Below are positions 33,309 through 42,340 of a stretch of DNA of 64,000 nt, piece by piece. The DNA comes from JBBDYG01 sp040901765. Lineage in GTDB: Bacteria > Planctomycetota > Planctomycetia > Pirellulales > Lacipirellulaceae. Numbering within the stretch: the stretch's first letter is position 1; each line of letters begins with the position of its first letter. The notes below the pieces were generated by a model. The model was not told the origin of the DNA, made no database searches, and saw only the letters and a program-made list of their open reading frames with translations. The DNA is taken from positions 136,264 to 200,263 of the forward strand of contig JBBDYG010000019.1 of NCBI GenBank assembly GCA_040901765.1, in the 5' to 3' direction. A program made the translations under genes and the position numbers.

Positions 33309-35450
33309 ATGACAAACCAGCCATCTCCGTCGACGACTCCGGACCCGCGCCCCGAGGCCAATACAGCTATGCGGCGGCGCGTTTTTTGGAGTTGTTTGCT
33401 GCTGGTGTGCGCCTTTGCGGCCGGTTTTTTCCAATTTGGCCTCGCCGATCGCTTGGCGGTGCCGCCAGACAAACGCGTCAACGATGGCGAGCACGCGACG
33501 TTCTTCGCCGTCCATATCAACCCGTATTTCATTTTTTCCGAAGACTTCCACCTGTATGCGGTCCGGGCCAAGCGGATCCTCGATCGTGGTTGGACCGATT
33601 CGCCCCTGGCGTCGAACGAGAACGAGCAACCCAACCGTTCCGCTCCGCTGCAAGCCGCGGTGATGATGCTCGCCGTGGCCACCGATGGACGGCCCGTGCC
33701 GTACTCATTTTTTGTGGTGGGAATGCTCGCCATCGCGTGGAGCATTCTTTACATGACGGCGACGCGCTGCCTGCCGGCGAACGTCTCGCCGTTGACGATT
33801 CCCGTGGCCGTGATGATGACCGTGCTGTTCGAATCGCTCGATGGCTTACTCCATCCCAACGGCGAATTTGGCATGTGGCCCGTTCATCGCGGGTTGCGGA
33901 TGGCGACCTTGGCGTGGACCAGTCCGCTATTGCTGTCGGCCATACTGGCCACGGTGAGTCTCTTGTTCCGTCGCGCCCACTCCACGGGTAGGTTGATTCT
34001 AGTGACTATTCTCCTGTGCGCGCTAGCGACAAGCGATACGTGGGCGTTTCTCCTGGCGCTGAGCTGCGTCGCGGTAACTTTCCTGACGCTGGGCACCATC
34101 AGCGTGCTACGGAGAAGACCGGCGGCGGAAGGCGAAACGCGGCGGGACTGGCTGTGCGCGGCAGGTTTGGCGTTGGCGGCGATGCTGGCGCTCGGACTGC
34201 ACCAAGCCATCAGCAGCCCGATGACGGGCGACTTGCTGACACGGGCCGGCTTCGGCCCCGAATGGCAAGAGGCTGCGACGAGCGTGGGCAATACGCGACA
34301 TTTCCAGCGTGCCGCTCGTTATTACGGCGCCGCGGTCGTGGCGTTCGCCGCGATCATGTCGATTTGGGTCGTCCCCACCATCTCGCGATCTCCATTGCGA
34401 TTTCGCGCCGAGGCCGGCCTGCGTAAGCCAACTACCGGGCAACTGCACCTGATCGCGCTGGCGGCGATACCAATCGGCGGCTTCGTCCTGCTGGTCGAAG
34501 CGCTCGCACGCATGGGCATGGACGAATACCATTTATTTCAGTTCGTGTGGCGGCTGCAGTTCGTGCTTTTCTTTTGCGCGATGCTGGTCGCCTCGGAAGT
34601 CGCCAAGTCGGCAATTCGACATTGGTTCAAAGATCCGTGGCGGAGCACCCGTTGGGAAGTGGCGCTGACCGCTCTCTTCCTGCTCGGCCTGTTGGCCTAT
34701 CACAACGTGCGAATCTATAAGTTCGTCTCGCGAACGGTCGCCAGCGAGTTCTTTCTCACCAAGGACGAGGAACACCTGCGCGACTGGCTCCGTGAGCGCG
34801 AAACGGCGTGGGGCAAATATTCTTTAGCGACCGCCAGCCACGAGCTTAACTACTTGTGTGCCTATTGGACCCGCGCCGATCTCTGGCTCCCCGAGGGTTT
34901 TCCCTACCACAGCGCCGCGTCGCTCGACGATATCGAACGGCAGATGACCCGCGTGCTACAAGTATATGAAGCCACGCCCGAAAGCTGGCTCAGCTTCAAC
35001 CTGCACCGGCACGTATGGGACCAATGGAGTTGGGGAGAATCGCGGCTCCTCTCCGCCCGGCACGGTTACATGTACTACCTCATGCACCGCGCCCTATTGC
35101 TGGATGGCACCGTCGCCGATCGCGCGAAGACCCGCTACCCCTCGCGTACCACGCTCCACGTGGCGGACCTGCGGATCAGCCACGACGAGTCGCTGCGGGA
35201 GGGACGATTCTTGCAACATCGTTCGGGCGTCGCGGCCGCCGAAAGAATCGCCGACCGATTGCAAAATCTGCCGGCGCGGTATGGGGTGAAACCAGACGTG
35301 ATCCTCGTAGACGAAGTATCTCGCGCGCTGGGCACTCCCGCGCTTACCGGCTACGTTCGCGAGTTCAAGCACGGCGAATTGGAAGCCTGGGTCCGGCAGC
35401 AAGACGCGCCTCGCGCTTCGGTTCGACCGGTACAATCCAAGAACCGATAG
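33309..35450 (+). CDS. Large polytopic membrane protein of unknown function
   Basis: I start this 713-residue protein at the ATG at 33309, five bases after the previous stop. One membrane span lies near residue 25. A loop follows with EDFHLYAVRAKRIL, then about ten further spans to residue ~500. The C-terminal ~215 residues are soluble, with SHELNYLCAYWTRADLWLP and a final GYVREFKHGELEAWV. The architecture is like that of the protein at 21786-23549, which opens the locus, and like GT-C glycosyltransferases or ligases. No motif names the activity. It closes the plus-strand glycan locus. Confidence 0.7.
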   Translation: MTNQPSPSTTPDPRPEANTAMRRRVFWSCLLLVCAFAAGFFQFGLADRLAVPPDKRVNDGEHATFFAVHINPYFIFSEDFHLYAVRAKRILDRGWTDSPLASNENEQPNRSAPLQAAVMMLAVATDGRPVPYSFFVVGMLAIAWSILYMTATRCLPANVSPLTIPVAVMMTVLFESLDGLLHPNGEFGMWPVHRGLRMATLAWTSPLLLSAILATVSLLFRRAHSTGRLILVTILLCALATSDTWAFLLALSCVAVTFLTLGTISVLRRRPAAEGETRRDWLCAAGLALAAMLALGLHQAISSPMTGDLLTRAGFGPEWQEAATSVGNTRHFQRAARYYGAAVVAFAAIMSIWVVPTISRSPLRFRAEAGLRKPTTGQLHLIALAAIPIGGFVLLVEALARMGMDEYHLFQFVWRLQFVLFFCAMLVASEVAKSAIRHWFKDPWRSTRWEVALTALFLLGLLAYHNVRIYKFVSRTVASEFFLTKDEEHLRDWLRERETAWGKYSLATASHELNYLCAYWTRADLWLPEGFPYHSAASLDDIERQMTRVLQVYEATPESWLSFNLHRHVWDQWSWGESRLLSARHGYMYYLMHRALLLDGTVADRAKTRYPSRTTLHVADLRISHDESLREGRFLQHRSGVAAAERIADRLQNLPARYGVKPDVILVDEVSRALGTPALTGYVREFKHGELEAWVRQQDAPRASVRPVQSKNR

Positions 35451-35471
35451 TAACAATGCAGCGTTAGATGT

Positions 35472-35790
35472 AACCACGGAGTCACAGAGCACACAGAGGA
35501 TGACCCGTTTGTCGGTGCCGTTCTGGGATGTCCGTCTGAAGATTTATTGATCTTCAGAATATCAATCGAACTTTTGGGTGGCACGCCCAGAGTCTTCGAT
35601 GGGCGTGGCGAGGCCGGTACCCGCTGCGCCACGCCCTTCGCGGACTTAGGGCGTGCCATCCGTGTTTGTTTAATATCTGAAGCTCAATAGCGGACTTCTC
35701 ATATCTAAGTTGTTTCCACGACTCGATGGTGATTTGCAGATAAACGCCGAGTAATTTGCGATTCTCCGTGTCCCCCGTGACTCCGTGGTG
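35472..35790. repeat. Composite nested inverted repeat
   Basis: The outer arms 35472-35500 and 35762-35790 are inverted copies of ACCACGGAGTCACAGAG-type sequence. Inside lies another inverted pair built on GGTGGCACGCCC / GGGCGTGCCATCC (about 35577-35660), and a small hairpin GAAGATTTATTGATCTTC at about 35537. No coding potential is seen in this gap of ~380 bases between two convergent genes. Confidence 0.65.
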
Positions 35791-35830
35791 AAAATCAGCC
35801 GAACGATGTAGTACTAACTGCGTGCGGCTA

Positions 35831-38800
35831 TCACTTTCCTCTTCGCTTGCCATCCTTGTCGCCCTTGGCGGCAACCGTAACGGTCACTTCGTCGAAGACG
35901 GAGAACTGGCCGTCCGACACCGTGAGACGAAGGATGTAGGTGCCCGCGTTGGTGAACTCGACCGTCGTGTTCAGGCTGGACGGACTTCCGTACCGAACGG
36001 CGGCCGGACCCAAGGTCAGCGTCCACGTCGCGGTGATTGGCCGCGCCGGGGTCGTGAAAGTCACCGTGCCCCCGAGGTTTACAATGGCGTTAACACTTGC
36101 TTGGAAGTTTGGCCCTGCACTGACCGTTGGCGGTTGATGCTGGACAAGCGGGGGATTCACCGTGACGGTAAGCTCATCGGTCGATTGCAACTGACCGTCG
36201 CTCGCAGTCAGGCGAAGCACATAGGTGCCCGCCGCACTGAAACTTGCCGTGGTGTTGCGACTCGCGGCATTTGCGAAGCTGACGCTGCCAGGGCCGGAGA
36301 TGCGGGTCCAGCTTGTCGTTACCGCGCCGGGTGAAGCGGGCTGACCGTCGTCGGACGCCGTACCGGCCAGGCTGGCGGTCCCGGGCAACTGAATCGTTTG
36401 ATTCGCGCCGGCATTCACTTGCGGCGGTTGGTTTACGACCGGCGCGGGTTGAACCACGATCGTAAGCTCGTCTGAAACTTGGAACTGTCCATCGTGAGCA
36501 GCCAGCCGCAGCACGTAGGTGCCTGGCGCGGAAAAGCTGACGGTCGTGTTCTTCGCGCCGGCGTTGCCGAAAATGACCGTGCCCGGTCCAGAGACCTTGC
36601 TCCACGCCGTGGCGACGGCACCCGGCGAGGCGGGCAGCCCGTCGTCCGTGACAGTGCCGACCAGCGACGCAGATGCTGGAAGCTGAATCGTTTGGTTGAC
36701 GCCGGCGTTCACTTGCGGCGGCTGGTTCACGACAGGCGCTGGCTGAACCACAATCGTTACCTCGTCGGAAGCCTGCAGTTGTCCGTCGTTGGCCACGATC
36801 CGCAGCACGTAGGTTCCCGGCGTGGAGAAGCTAGCCGTGGTGCTTCGGGCACCGGCGTTGCCGAACGTCACCGTGCCTGGACCCGAAGCCTTGCTCCAAG
36901 TGGTGCTTACGCTTCCCGGGACCGCGGGCAGACCGTCATCGGTGACAATCGCGCTAAGCGTCGCCGATCCGGGAAGTTGGATCGTTTGATCGACTCCCGC
37001 ATTCGCCTGCGGCGACTGGTTGGTGGCCGGTGGATCAATGACCGGCGGCGGATCCTCTTCTCCCCCGCCATTTGCCGGCCCGGGAACATAAGTCACCACA
37101 AGCTTCGGGCGCTGCGATGCCACCGGCGTTTCGCGGGAGCTAAACTCGCTATTGTCGTTGCCGTTCAGGTAATCTTGAAAAATGATGCCGTGGTTATCCG
37201 CCGGCTCATCAATCCAAGCCTGCACCAGGTCGAGACCGGCCTGATTGAGCGCAATCTGCTGAAAGCCAAGTTGCCTCGCCGTCAGAAATCCCAATGCCGT
37301 CGCGTCAGCATCGGCCGCGCCGCTGGCCCCAACCTCCGACCAACTGCGGCCACTAGCGAACTGATGCCACGTCGCCGCAAGCTCTTCCCACGCCCGCTCC
37401 AAGGCATAGATTTCGTACGAGTCTTTGGTCGAATTGGTGACAAATAATTCGATGGCCGCCGAGACGACGGTGCTGCCTTGAGGGATCATGGAAATGTCCC
37501 AGGCCATCAATGCCGCCATGTCAGGACTGCCATCGATCGACAGCTTGGCAACCTTTCCGTGTCCGTAAACGGGCGCGGTGCTAGAGATTTTTGTGTCGCG
37601 CGTGCCGGCGTACTGAATCGTCGGAAATACGCCGTCTTGGAACGACGTAGTGATTGGTTGAAGGGAATCGGTCACGGTGACTATGAGGTCGTTGCTGCGG
37701 GATTGATGACCATCGCTAGCGGAAAATCGCAGCACATACTCCCCCGCTACGCTGAACTGCACGTTCGTATTGCGCGAGTTGGGATGAGAGAACGTGACCG
37801 TTCCCGGCCCGAGTGCTTTGCTCCAGCCGACCGATAAAGTCCCGGGTATTGTGGGAAGACCGTCATCGGTCGCCGTGCCAGCCAGCGCCAGGCTCACGCC
37901 GAGTTCCACGGTGCGATCGGCGCCGGCGTTAACCACCGGCGGTTGGTTCGCCGCCGGCGTCGGCGGCGGAGGAGTTGACGCCGGCGGCGTACTGGTGACG
38001 TTCGCGAAGAACGGCAGCGGCGTGCCCATCGTGCTCATGGCGAACACGCTGTCCCCGCGCCAGTCGATCGTAATGTTTCGGCCGTTCACCCGGTCGGTCG
38101 CCCTGACAAACGGAAGTGGCATCGCAACATAAAACTGCCGACCCACTTGTGGTTGATGGATCCGAACCGAGTCGCTGAGGATACTGAACTGTAACCCTTG
38201 CTGCGTGAGGCTCGCGGCGACCGCCGACCGGTCGGCCCAGGTGGGAAGTCGCAACCACACGTCGCCCGCTACTCTCGTAGTGATCGTGAGGCGGTCGCCC
38301 TCGGAGTACGGGCTGGTGATATCGATCTGTGAATCGCTGAAATCGAACAACAGATTGATCTCGTGGGCGCCGTTGTGAAAGCGGTGGATGGCCTTCTTAA
38401 TCTCGGCCAGCGTAGCCACTGCGCCTGCGGTGATATCGACGTGATAGCCGCCCGTGGCCGACGGATTGCGCGTAGCAACATGGCCATACGGGGCCGGGAA
38501 GCCGAAGGCGCCATACACGGTCTGCTGAATGTTCCGCTGTCCGTCGTTGGCCGGATTGTTGTTCGGGACGACGAAGCTGGTATCGAGCAATTGCGATGGC
38601 AGCACGTGCCCGCGCGTGAATCGCTCCACGTCCTGGTAGTATTCGGTCCAGCCGAATTCAGCGAAATTCAGGGCCGTTTCGATCAGCTCGGCCGTATTAT
38701 TCACTTCACCGACGTCGCTGCCACGGTTGAGAAACTCGGGCACCCAGCCGGTGGTGTTGAAGCCGACGCCGCGGAGCGCTTCGTATCGAACCCGGACCCG

Positions 38801-39952
38801 CTGCATCATGTCGGCGTCGCCCGTCACCAGCGCAAGCCGGCTGAAGGCGTTCATCTCCGCCGTGACCTCGAACATGTGCGTGAAGCTGTTGAACGGCACC
38901 TGTGCGGGATTGAGCGGGAAGGCGTTGTAAAACGCATGGTCGCGCAGCTCTTTGGCAAGGTCGAGCGACGACTGATGTCCGGTGGCTTCGTAGTATTTCA
39001 CCAAGTCGTGGATCAAAAACGGATTCGACCAGTCGCGCCAAATGTTGCTCCAATTGGGTTTGATCTCGGTGCTAACCGACCCCGTCCATTGATCGCCGCC
39101 CTGCAAACCGAGTTGGTTGCGGAGCACTTCCCAGTTGTAAACCCGCTGCCCGCCGATGGCGTTGCCGCCATAAACGTAGTATTGGCGAAGATTATGCACC
39201 GCGACTTCAAACACGTCGCGGCTCGACCATTGGTACCCTTGCTGAACTTCCGTGGCGTCGTCGGCGAGCGTAGCCAGCCCCAATGCCCCGCGCAAGCCGG
39301 CCCCAATGTTGAACAGGTGCGTCAGGTCGAATCGAGTCGACCCGTAGGAACGCGGGTCGGCGGCGATGCCCGTGATCATCTGATTCGCCGCGCTGGTGTC
39401 GTTCCAATTTCCGTTACGCGGCTTGTGAAGCGACTTGAGCACCCACGTCGTTAAGGTATCCATAACGCCCGAGTTGAGCTGCGCACCAATCGCATCGGCG
39501 CCCAACAGCAACGCGTACGTGGCTCGGCCGGCAGAGTTCGATACCAGGTGACGCTCGAATCCCAGGTGTGCTCGCGAATCGCGGAACGTTTGCGAATCGC
39601 CATACGACGCGGTTTGCGAGCCGGTCATCGCCCAAACGTAGAAAAACGGAATGTTGTTGTTGTTCGAGTCGAGAATGTTCTGCAAGTGCTGCAAACCCGC
39701 TTCGATCGCCTGGTCAATGTTCGATGTATTGACCGCCTCCGCGAGCGCATTCTGCGATGCGGGCGCAGAACTCGATGTCACCGAGCTGCTGGCCACGACA
39801 AACTCATCATCGAATACCTTGTCGAAGTCGGCCGCGAACATCAAGCGCGGTTCGAAGCTCTCCAGCAACAGCCGCTCGCGGCGCGGGCTTTTGCGAGCCG
39901 GTTTGCGTGGCGGGTTCAACGACTTCCAAAGCGATGCAAAGCGGCGAAGCAT
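35831..39952 (-). CDS. Very large secreted protein: GH127-like catalytic-type region, DNRLRE and PKD/Ig array
   Basis: I start this 1373-residue protein at the ATG at 39952; an upstream ATG at 40000 is possible. Near the N terminus is LLLESFEPRLMFAAD, the LEPR-like motif of planctomycete surface proteins. Residues ~50-650 look like an alpha/alpha barrel plus beta-sandwich; segments such as RLALVTGDADMM and DVWLRLPTWADRS suggest a GH127-type beta-L-arabinofuranosidase relative, which is only moderately sure. One PKD/Ig-like repeat, a DNRLRE domain (GTRDTKISSTAPVYGHGK) and four more ~97-residue PKD-like repeats follow, three of them very similar (QPPQVNAGANQTIQLP). The basic C terminus (KDGKRRGK) is notable. 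It is probably an adhesive or glycan-binding exoprotein. Confidence 0.7.
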   Translation of the reverse strand: MLRRFASLWKSLNPPRKPARKSPRRERLLLESFEPRLMFAADFDKVFDDEFVVASSSVTSSSAPASQNALAEAVNTSNIDQAIEAGLQHLQNILDSNNNNIPFFYVWAMTGSQTASYGDSQTFRDSRAHLGFERHLVSNSAGRATYALLLGADAIGAQLNSGVMDTLTTWVLKSLHKPRNGNWNDTSAANQMITGIAADPRSYGSTRFDLTHLFNIGAGLRGALGLATLADDATEVQQGYQWSSRDVFEVAVHNLRQYYVYGGNAIGGQRVYNWEVLRNQLGLQGGDQWTGSVSTEIKPNWSNIWRDWSNPFLIHDLVKYYEATGHQSSLDLAKELRDHAFYNAFPLNPAQVPFNSFTHMFEVTAEMNAFSRLALVTGDADMMQRVRVRYEALRGVGFNTTGWVPEFLNRGSDVGEVNNTAELIETALNFAEFGWTEYYQDVERFTRGHVLPSQLLDTSFVVPNNNPANDGQRNIQQTVYGAFGFPAPYGHVATRNPSATGGYHVDITAGAVATLAEIKKAIHRFHNGAHEINLLFDFSDSQIDITSPYSEGDRLTITTRVAGDVWLRLPTWADRSAVAASLTQQGLQFSILSDSVRIHQPQVGRQFYVAMPLPFVRATDRVNGRNITIDWRGDSVFAMSTMGTPLPFFANVTSTPPASTPPPPTPAANQPPVVNAGADRTVELGVSLALAGTATDDGLPTIPGTLSVGWSKALGPGTVTFSHPNSRNTNVQFSVAGEYVLRFSASDGHQSRSNDLIVTVTDSLQPITTSFQDGVFPTIQYAGTRDTKISSTAPVYGHGKVAKLSIDGSPDMAALMAWDISMIPQGSTVVSAAIELFVTNSTKDSYEIYALERAWEELAATWHQFASGRSWSEVGASGAADADATALGFLTARQLGFQQIALNQAGLDLVQAWIDEPADNHGIIFQDYLNGNDNSEFSSRETPVASQRPKLVVTYVPGPANGGGEEDPPPVIDPPATNQSPQANAGVDQTIQLPGSATLSAIVTDDGLPAVPGSVSTTWSKASGPGTVTFGNAGARSTTASFSTPGTYVLRIVANDGQLQASDEVTIVVQPAPVVNQPPQVNAGVNQTIQLPASASLVGTVTDDGLPASPGAVATAWSKVSGPGTVIFGNAGAKNTTVSFSAPGTYVLRLAAHDGQFQVSDELTIVVQPAPVVNQPPQVNAGANQTIQLPGTASLAGTASDDGQPASPGAVTTSWTRISGPGSVSFANAASRNTTASFSAAGTYVLRLTASDGQLQSTDELTVTVNPPLVQHQPPTVSAGPNFQASVNAIVNLGGTVTFTTPARPITATWTLTLGPAAVRYGSPSSLNTTVEFTNAGTYILRLTVSDGQFSVFDEVTVTVAAKGDKDGKRRGK

Positions 39953-40159
39953 GGGCGCTCCTCGTGGGCCGGCCAGGTGCGTATCGAGAGGGGAACGCAC
40001 AGGTGGGAGGCAAAGAACGTTCCTGGCCGATTGCGCTTGCTAGCGTAATCACCCCCGCGACCGGCGAATACCCCTTAAATCGCGGAATTTCGGGCAATTT
40101 TCGGCGGCAGGAGATATGCGCTCGCACCAAGCAGAGCCATGCAAACGGCTCGTGATGAC

Positions 40160-40195
40160 GTTGCCCCCAGGCAACCTATGTTGCGACCCCGCAAC
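40160..40195. other. Two tandem hairpins upstream of the large exoprotein gene
   Basis: GTTGCCCCCAGGCAAC (40160-40175) and GTTGCGACCCCGCAAC (40180-40195) share the stem GTTGC/GCAAC but differ in loop, with four bases between them. They could be tandem RNA hairpins or a dyad binding site. The strand is unclear. Confidence 0.45.
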
Positions 40196-40235
40196 ACTTT
40201 AGGAGAAAGCCACGTGGGCGAGTTTCGGAGAAACG

Positions 40236-40384
40236 TGTTGTGGCATGGTCTCCCGACCATGTCACAAATTGGACGAGGTTGTGGCATGGTCTCCCGACCA
40301 TGCCACAGAATGGACCGAAGGTCTCCCCGATGGCATTGGAGACCTACGGTCGAGCTAGTGCGGGGTCGGGAGACCCGCGCACGA
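40236..40384. repeat. Cluster of GGTCTCCCGACC palindromes
   Basis: Two near-identical palindromes TGTGGCATGGTCTCCCGACC... lie at 40238-40267 and 40280-40307. Partial copies follow at about 40319-40345 and 40361-40384 (GGGTCGGGAGACCCGC). The cluster lies between the 3' end of the gamma-glutamyltransferase gene and the upstream region of the exoprotein gene. Confidence 0.65.
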
Positions 40385-40397
40385 CAGCCACGTGCAA

Positions 40398-42227
40398 TCA
40401 TTCGCCGCCGGCGAGATTGGAACGCCGCTTGTCGGCGACGCCTAGCATTGTACCGTCCCGGCGATACTCGACGGCATTGCCGCCGCCGAAGTAACGGCCG
40501 TCGCTGCGCTGCTCGACAATCCGCCAACCGTCGTCGCGCAATTCCTTGCTCAATGCGTCGGTCGGCTTGCCTTCCATGTCGAGCGTGTTCGACTTCTCGC
40601 CGCGCCTGAGCGGACGGCGGACGTGAAACCGCGGCTGATCGAACGCCTCGGCAAGCGGCGTGTCAAATGCCAACCGGTCCACCATGAGTTGAATCGTGGT
40701 CGTCGGAATCCGCTGGCCGCCGGGAATTCCAAGAGCCAGCTCCGGCTTGTCATCGCGGGTAACGATGATCGGCGCAATCGTGCTCCGCGGGCGTTTGCCG
40801 GCGGCGACGTAGTTGATCGAACGGGACGAGGTCACCGAAAAGTTACTCATGCTGTTGTTCAGCAACACGCCCGTGCCGGGTGGGACGACACTCGCTCCGA
40901 AATGAAAGCTGAGCGACTGCGTCAGGCTCACGACGTTGCCATCGCTGTCGGCGATCACCAGATGCGACGTGCTGGCGTCGGCCAAATCGTCGGCCAGTCG
41001 TTCGGGCGTCTCCGCTAGTGGTGCAGGTTGAGCAAAGTCGATTGTTTCCGCCTCTTGCCGCACGGAGTTGACCGTATTCTCTCCAAGCAAGTCACGCGCC
41101 GATGCGTCCGCTGCCGGAACGTCCGCCACATGCCCCTCGACCCGCGGGTAGATGCTCAACAATACGCGGCCGATGCTGTTGATGTAACTGGCGTCGCGCG
41201 GCCGAACATCCTTCCAGGTCGCTGGCTCAAGTGCCTTCAGCGCCAATAAGACCGTCACCCCACCCGTCTGAGGTGGCGGGCAAGTGAACACCTTGTTGCC
41301 ACGAAACGTGACCGACATCGGCTCGCAGAACCGTGGCTCATAATCGCGCAGATCCTCATGCGACAGCGTTGAGCCATGCGCTTGTGCGGCGGCGATGATG
41401 CGATCGGCCGTCTCGCCCTCGTAAAAACCCCTTGGTCCAAGCTCGGACAGCAGCTTGAGCGTGTGCGCTAAATCAGCGTTCTTCAAAAATGTTCCCACGG
41501 GCGGCGTGTCGTTGTCGACTAGGTAAAGCCGCGCCGCTTCAGAATCATTGCGCAGTCGCTTCGTCTCCGGAGCGATCATCGTCCGCAACTCTTCGTTGAC
41601 TTCGATGCCTTGCTCGGCCAGTTCGACTGCCGGACGCACCAGGCTGCTCCAGTCGTGCAAACCCCACTTCTGATGCGCGGCCCATAGCCCGGCCGGCAGG
41701 CCGGGTACGCAAACGGACGTGTAGCCAAAGCGCCGCTCCTTGAGAGGCAGGTGCGCAAACTGCTCGGCGTCGAGTTTCGCCGGCGACACGCACACGGCTT
41801 CGAGGCAATGGATATGTCCGGTGGCGGCCTCGCGATAGAGCATCACCAACTTGCCGCCAACACCCGAGCCATAAGGCGCGGCGACGCCCATCGAGAGCGA
41901 GGTCGCCACCGCCGCATCCATCGCGTTGCCACCGCGCCGCAAAACCGCCAGCCCCGCTTCCGTCGCGGCGGGGTGGCCGCTGGCAACCACGTACCGCTTC
42001 GCGGAGACGTGCTGCTGGGCATTGGCAGGGGAGCCAAGCGATGCGACGACGACAAGCAATGCCGCCCCCACCTTAACCTTTCCCCTCGGGGGAAGGGAAC
42101 TAAGAAGCTGCTTCGCCGAGCTGTGCGTGCCGCTGTTGCCGATAGGGGCTTCCCCTGCCGCATCCCAGCGGACCGAGGAAACCGCAGTGCGATCCGCAAC
42201 CTTGCGGCGCTCGTCCAACATCGGCAT
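40398..42227 (-). CDS. Gamma-glutamyltransferase family protein
   Basis: This is 609 residues from the ATG at 42227. The GGT core is clear: ASGHPAATEAGLAVLRRGGNAMDAAVA, then YGSGVGGKLVMLYR, the catalytic Thr at T420 in STSHLVIADSDGNVVSLTQ (the more usual sequence is TTH), GTGVLLNNSMSNFS and PRSTIAPIIV. GGTs are exported and self-cleave at this Thr to give two subunits. The signal peptide is displaced: the hydrophobic AALLVVVASLGSPANAQ lies at residues 54-71. The first ~50 residues include a palindromic repeat, so translation may really begin at the GTG at 42071. The family hydrolyses glutathione or transfers gamma-glutamyl groups. Confidence 0.85.
   Translation of the reverse strand: MPMLDERRKVADRTAVSSVRWDAAGEAPIGNSGTHSSAKQLLSSLPPRGKVKVGAALLVVVASLGSPANAQQHVSAKRYVVASGHPAATEAGLAVLRRGGNAMDAAVATSLSMGVAAPYGSGVGGKLVMLYREAATGHIHCLEAVCVSPAKLDAEQFAHLPLKERRFGYTSVCVPGLPAGLWAAHQKWGLHDWSSLVRPAVELAEQGIEVNEELRTMIAPETKRLRNDSEAARLYLVDNDTPPVGTFLKNADLAHTLKLLSELGPRGFYEGETADRIIAAAQAHGSTLSHEDLRDYEPRFCEPMSVTFRGNKVFTCPPPQTGGVTVLLALKALEPATWKDVRPRDASYINSIGRVLLSIYPRVEGHVADVPAADASARDLLGENTVNSVRQEAETIDFAQPAPLAETPERLADDLADASTSHLVIADSDGNVVSLTQSLSFHFGASVVPPGTGVLLNNSMSNFSVTSSRSINYVAAGKRPRSTIAPIIVTRDDKPELALGIPGGQRIPTTTIQLMVDRLAFDTPLAEAFDQPRFHVRRPLRRGEKSNTLDMEGKPTDALSKELRDDGWRIVEQRSDGRYFGGGNAVEYRRDGTMLGVADKRRSNLAGGE
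42077..42097. repeat. Palindrome in the leader of the gamma-glutamyltransferase gene
   Basis: CTTTCCCC-TCG-GGGGAAGG is a GC-rich hairpin. If the upstream ATG is used, it encodes SLPPRGKVK just before the hydrophobic signal core; if the GTG at 42071 is used, it is the immediate 5' leader. Confidence 0.45.
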
Positions 42228-42340
42228 ATCTCCGTGCGGGGTTTTTCGACGAGCACCTCCGTGTCGTCAACGTGCGAAAAACGGTCGCGTAGGCAACCCG
42301 CTGATTTTACCCTCCCGCTGCATGCACTTGCAAGAACAAA

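Noticed and set aside
36479..37447. Open frame of ~320 codons opposite the PKD array
   Set aside because: It only mirrors the repeats of the real gene; the composition is not protein-like.
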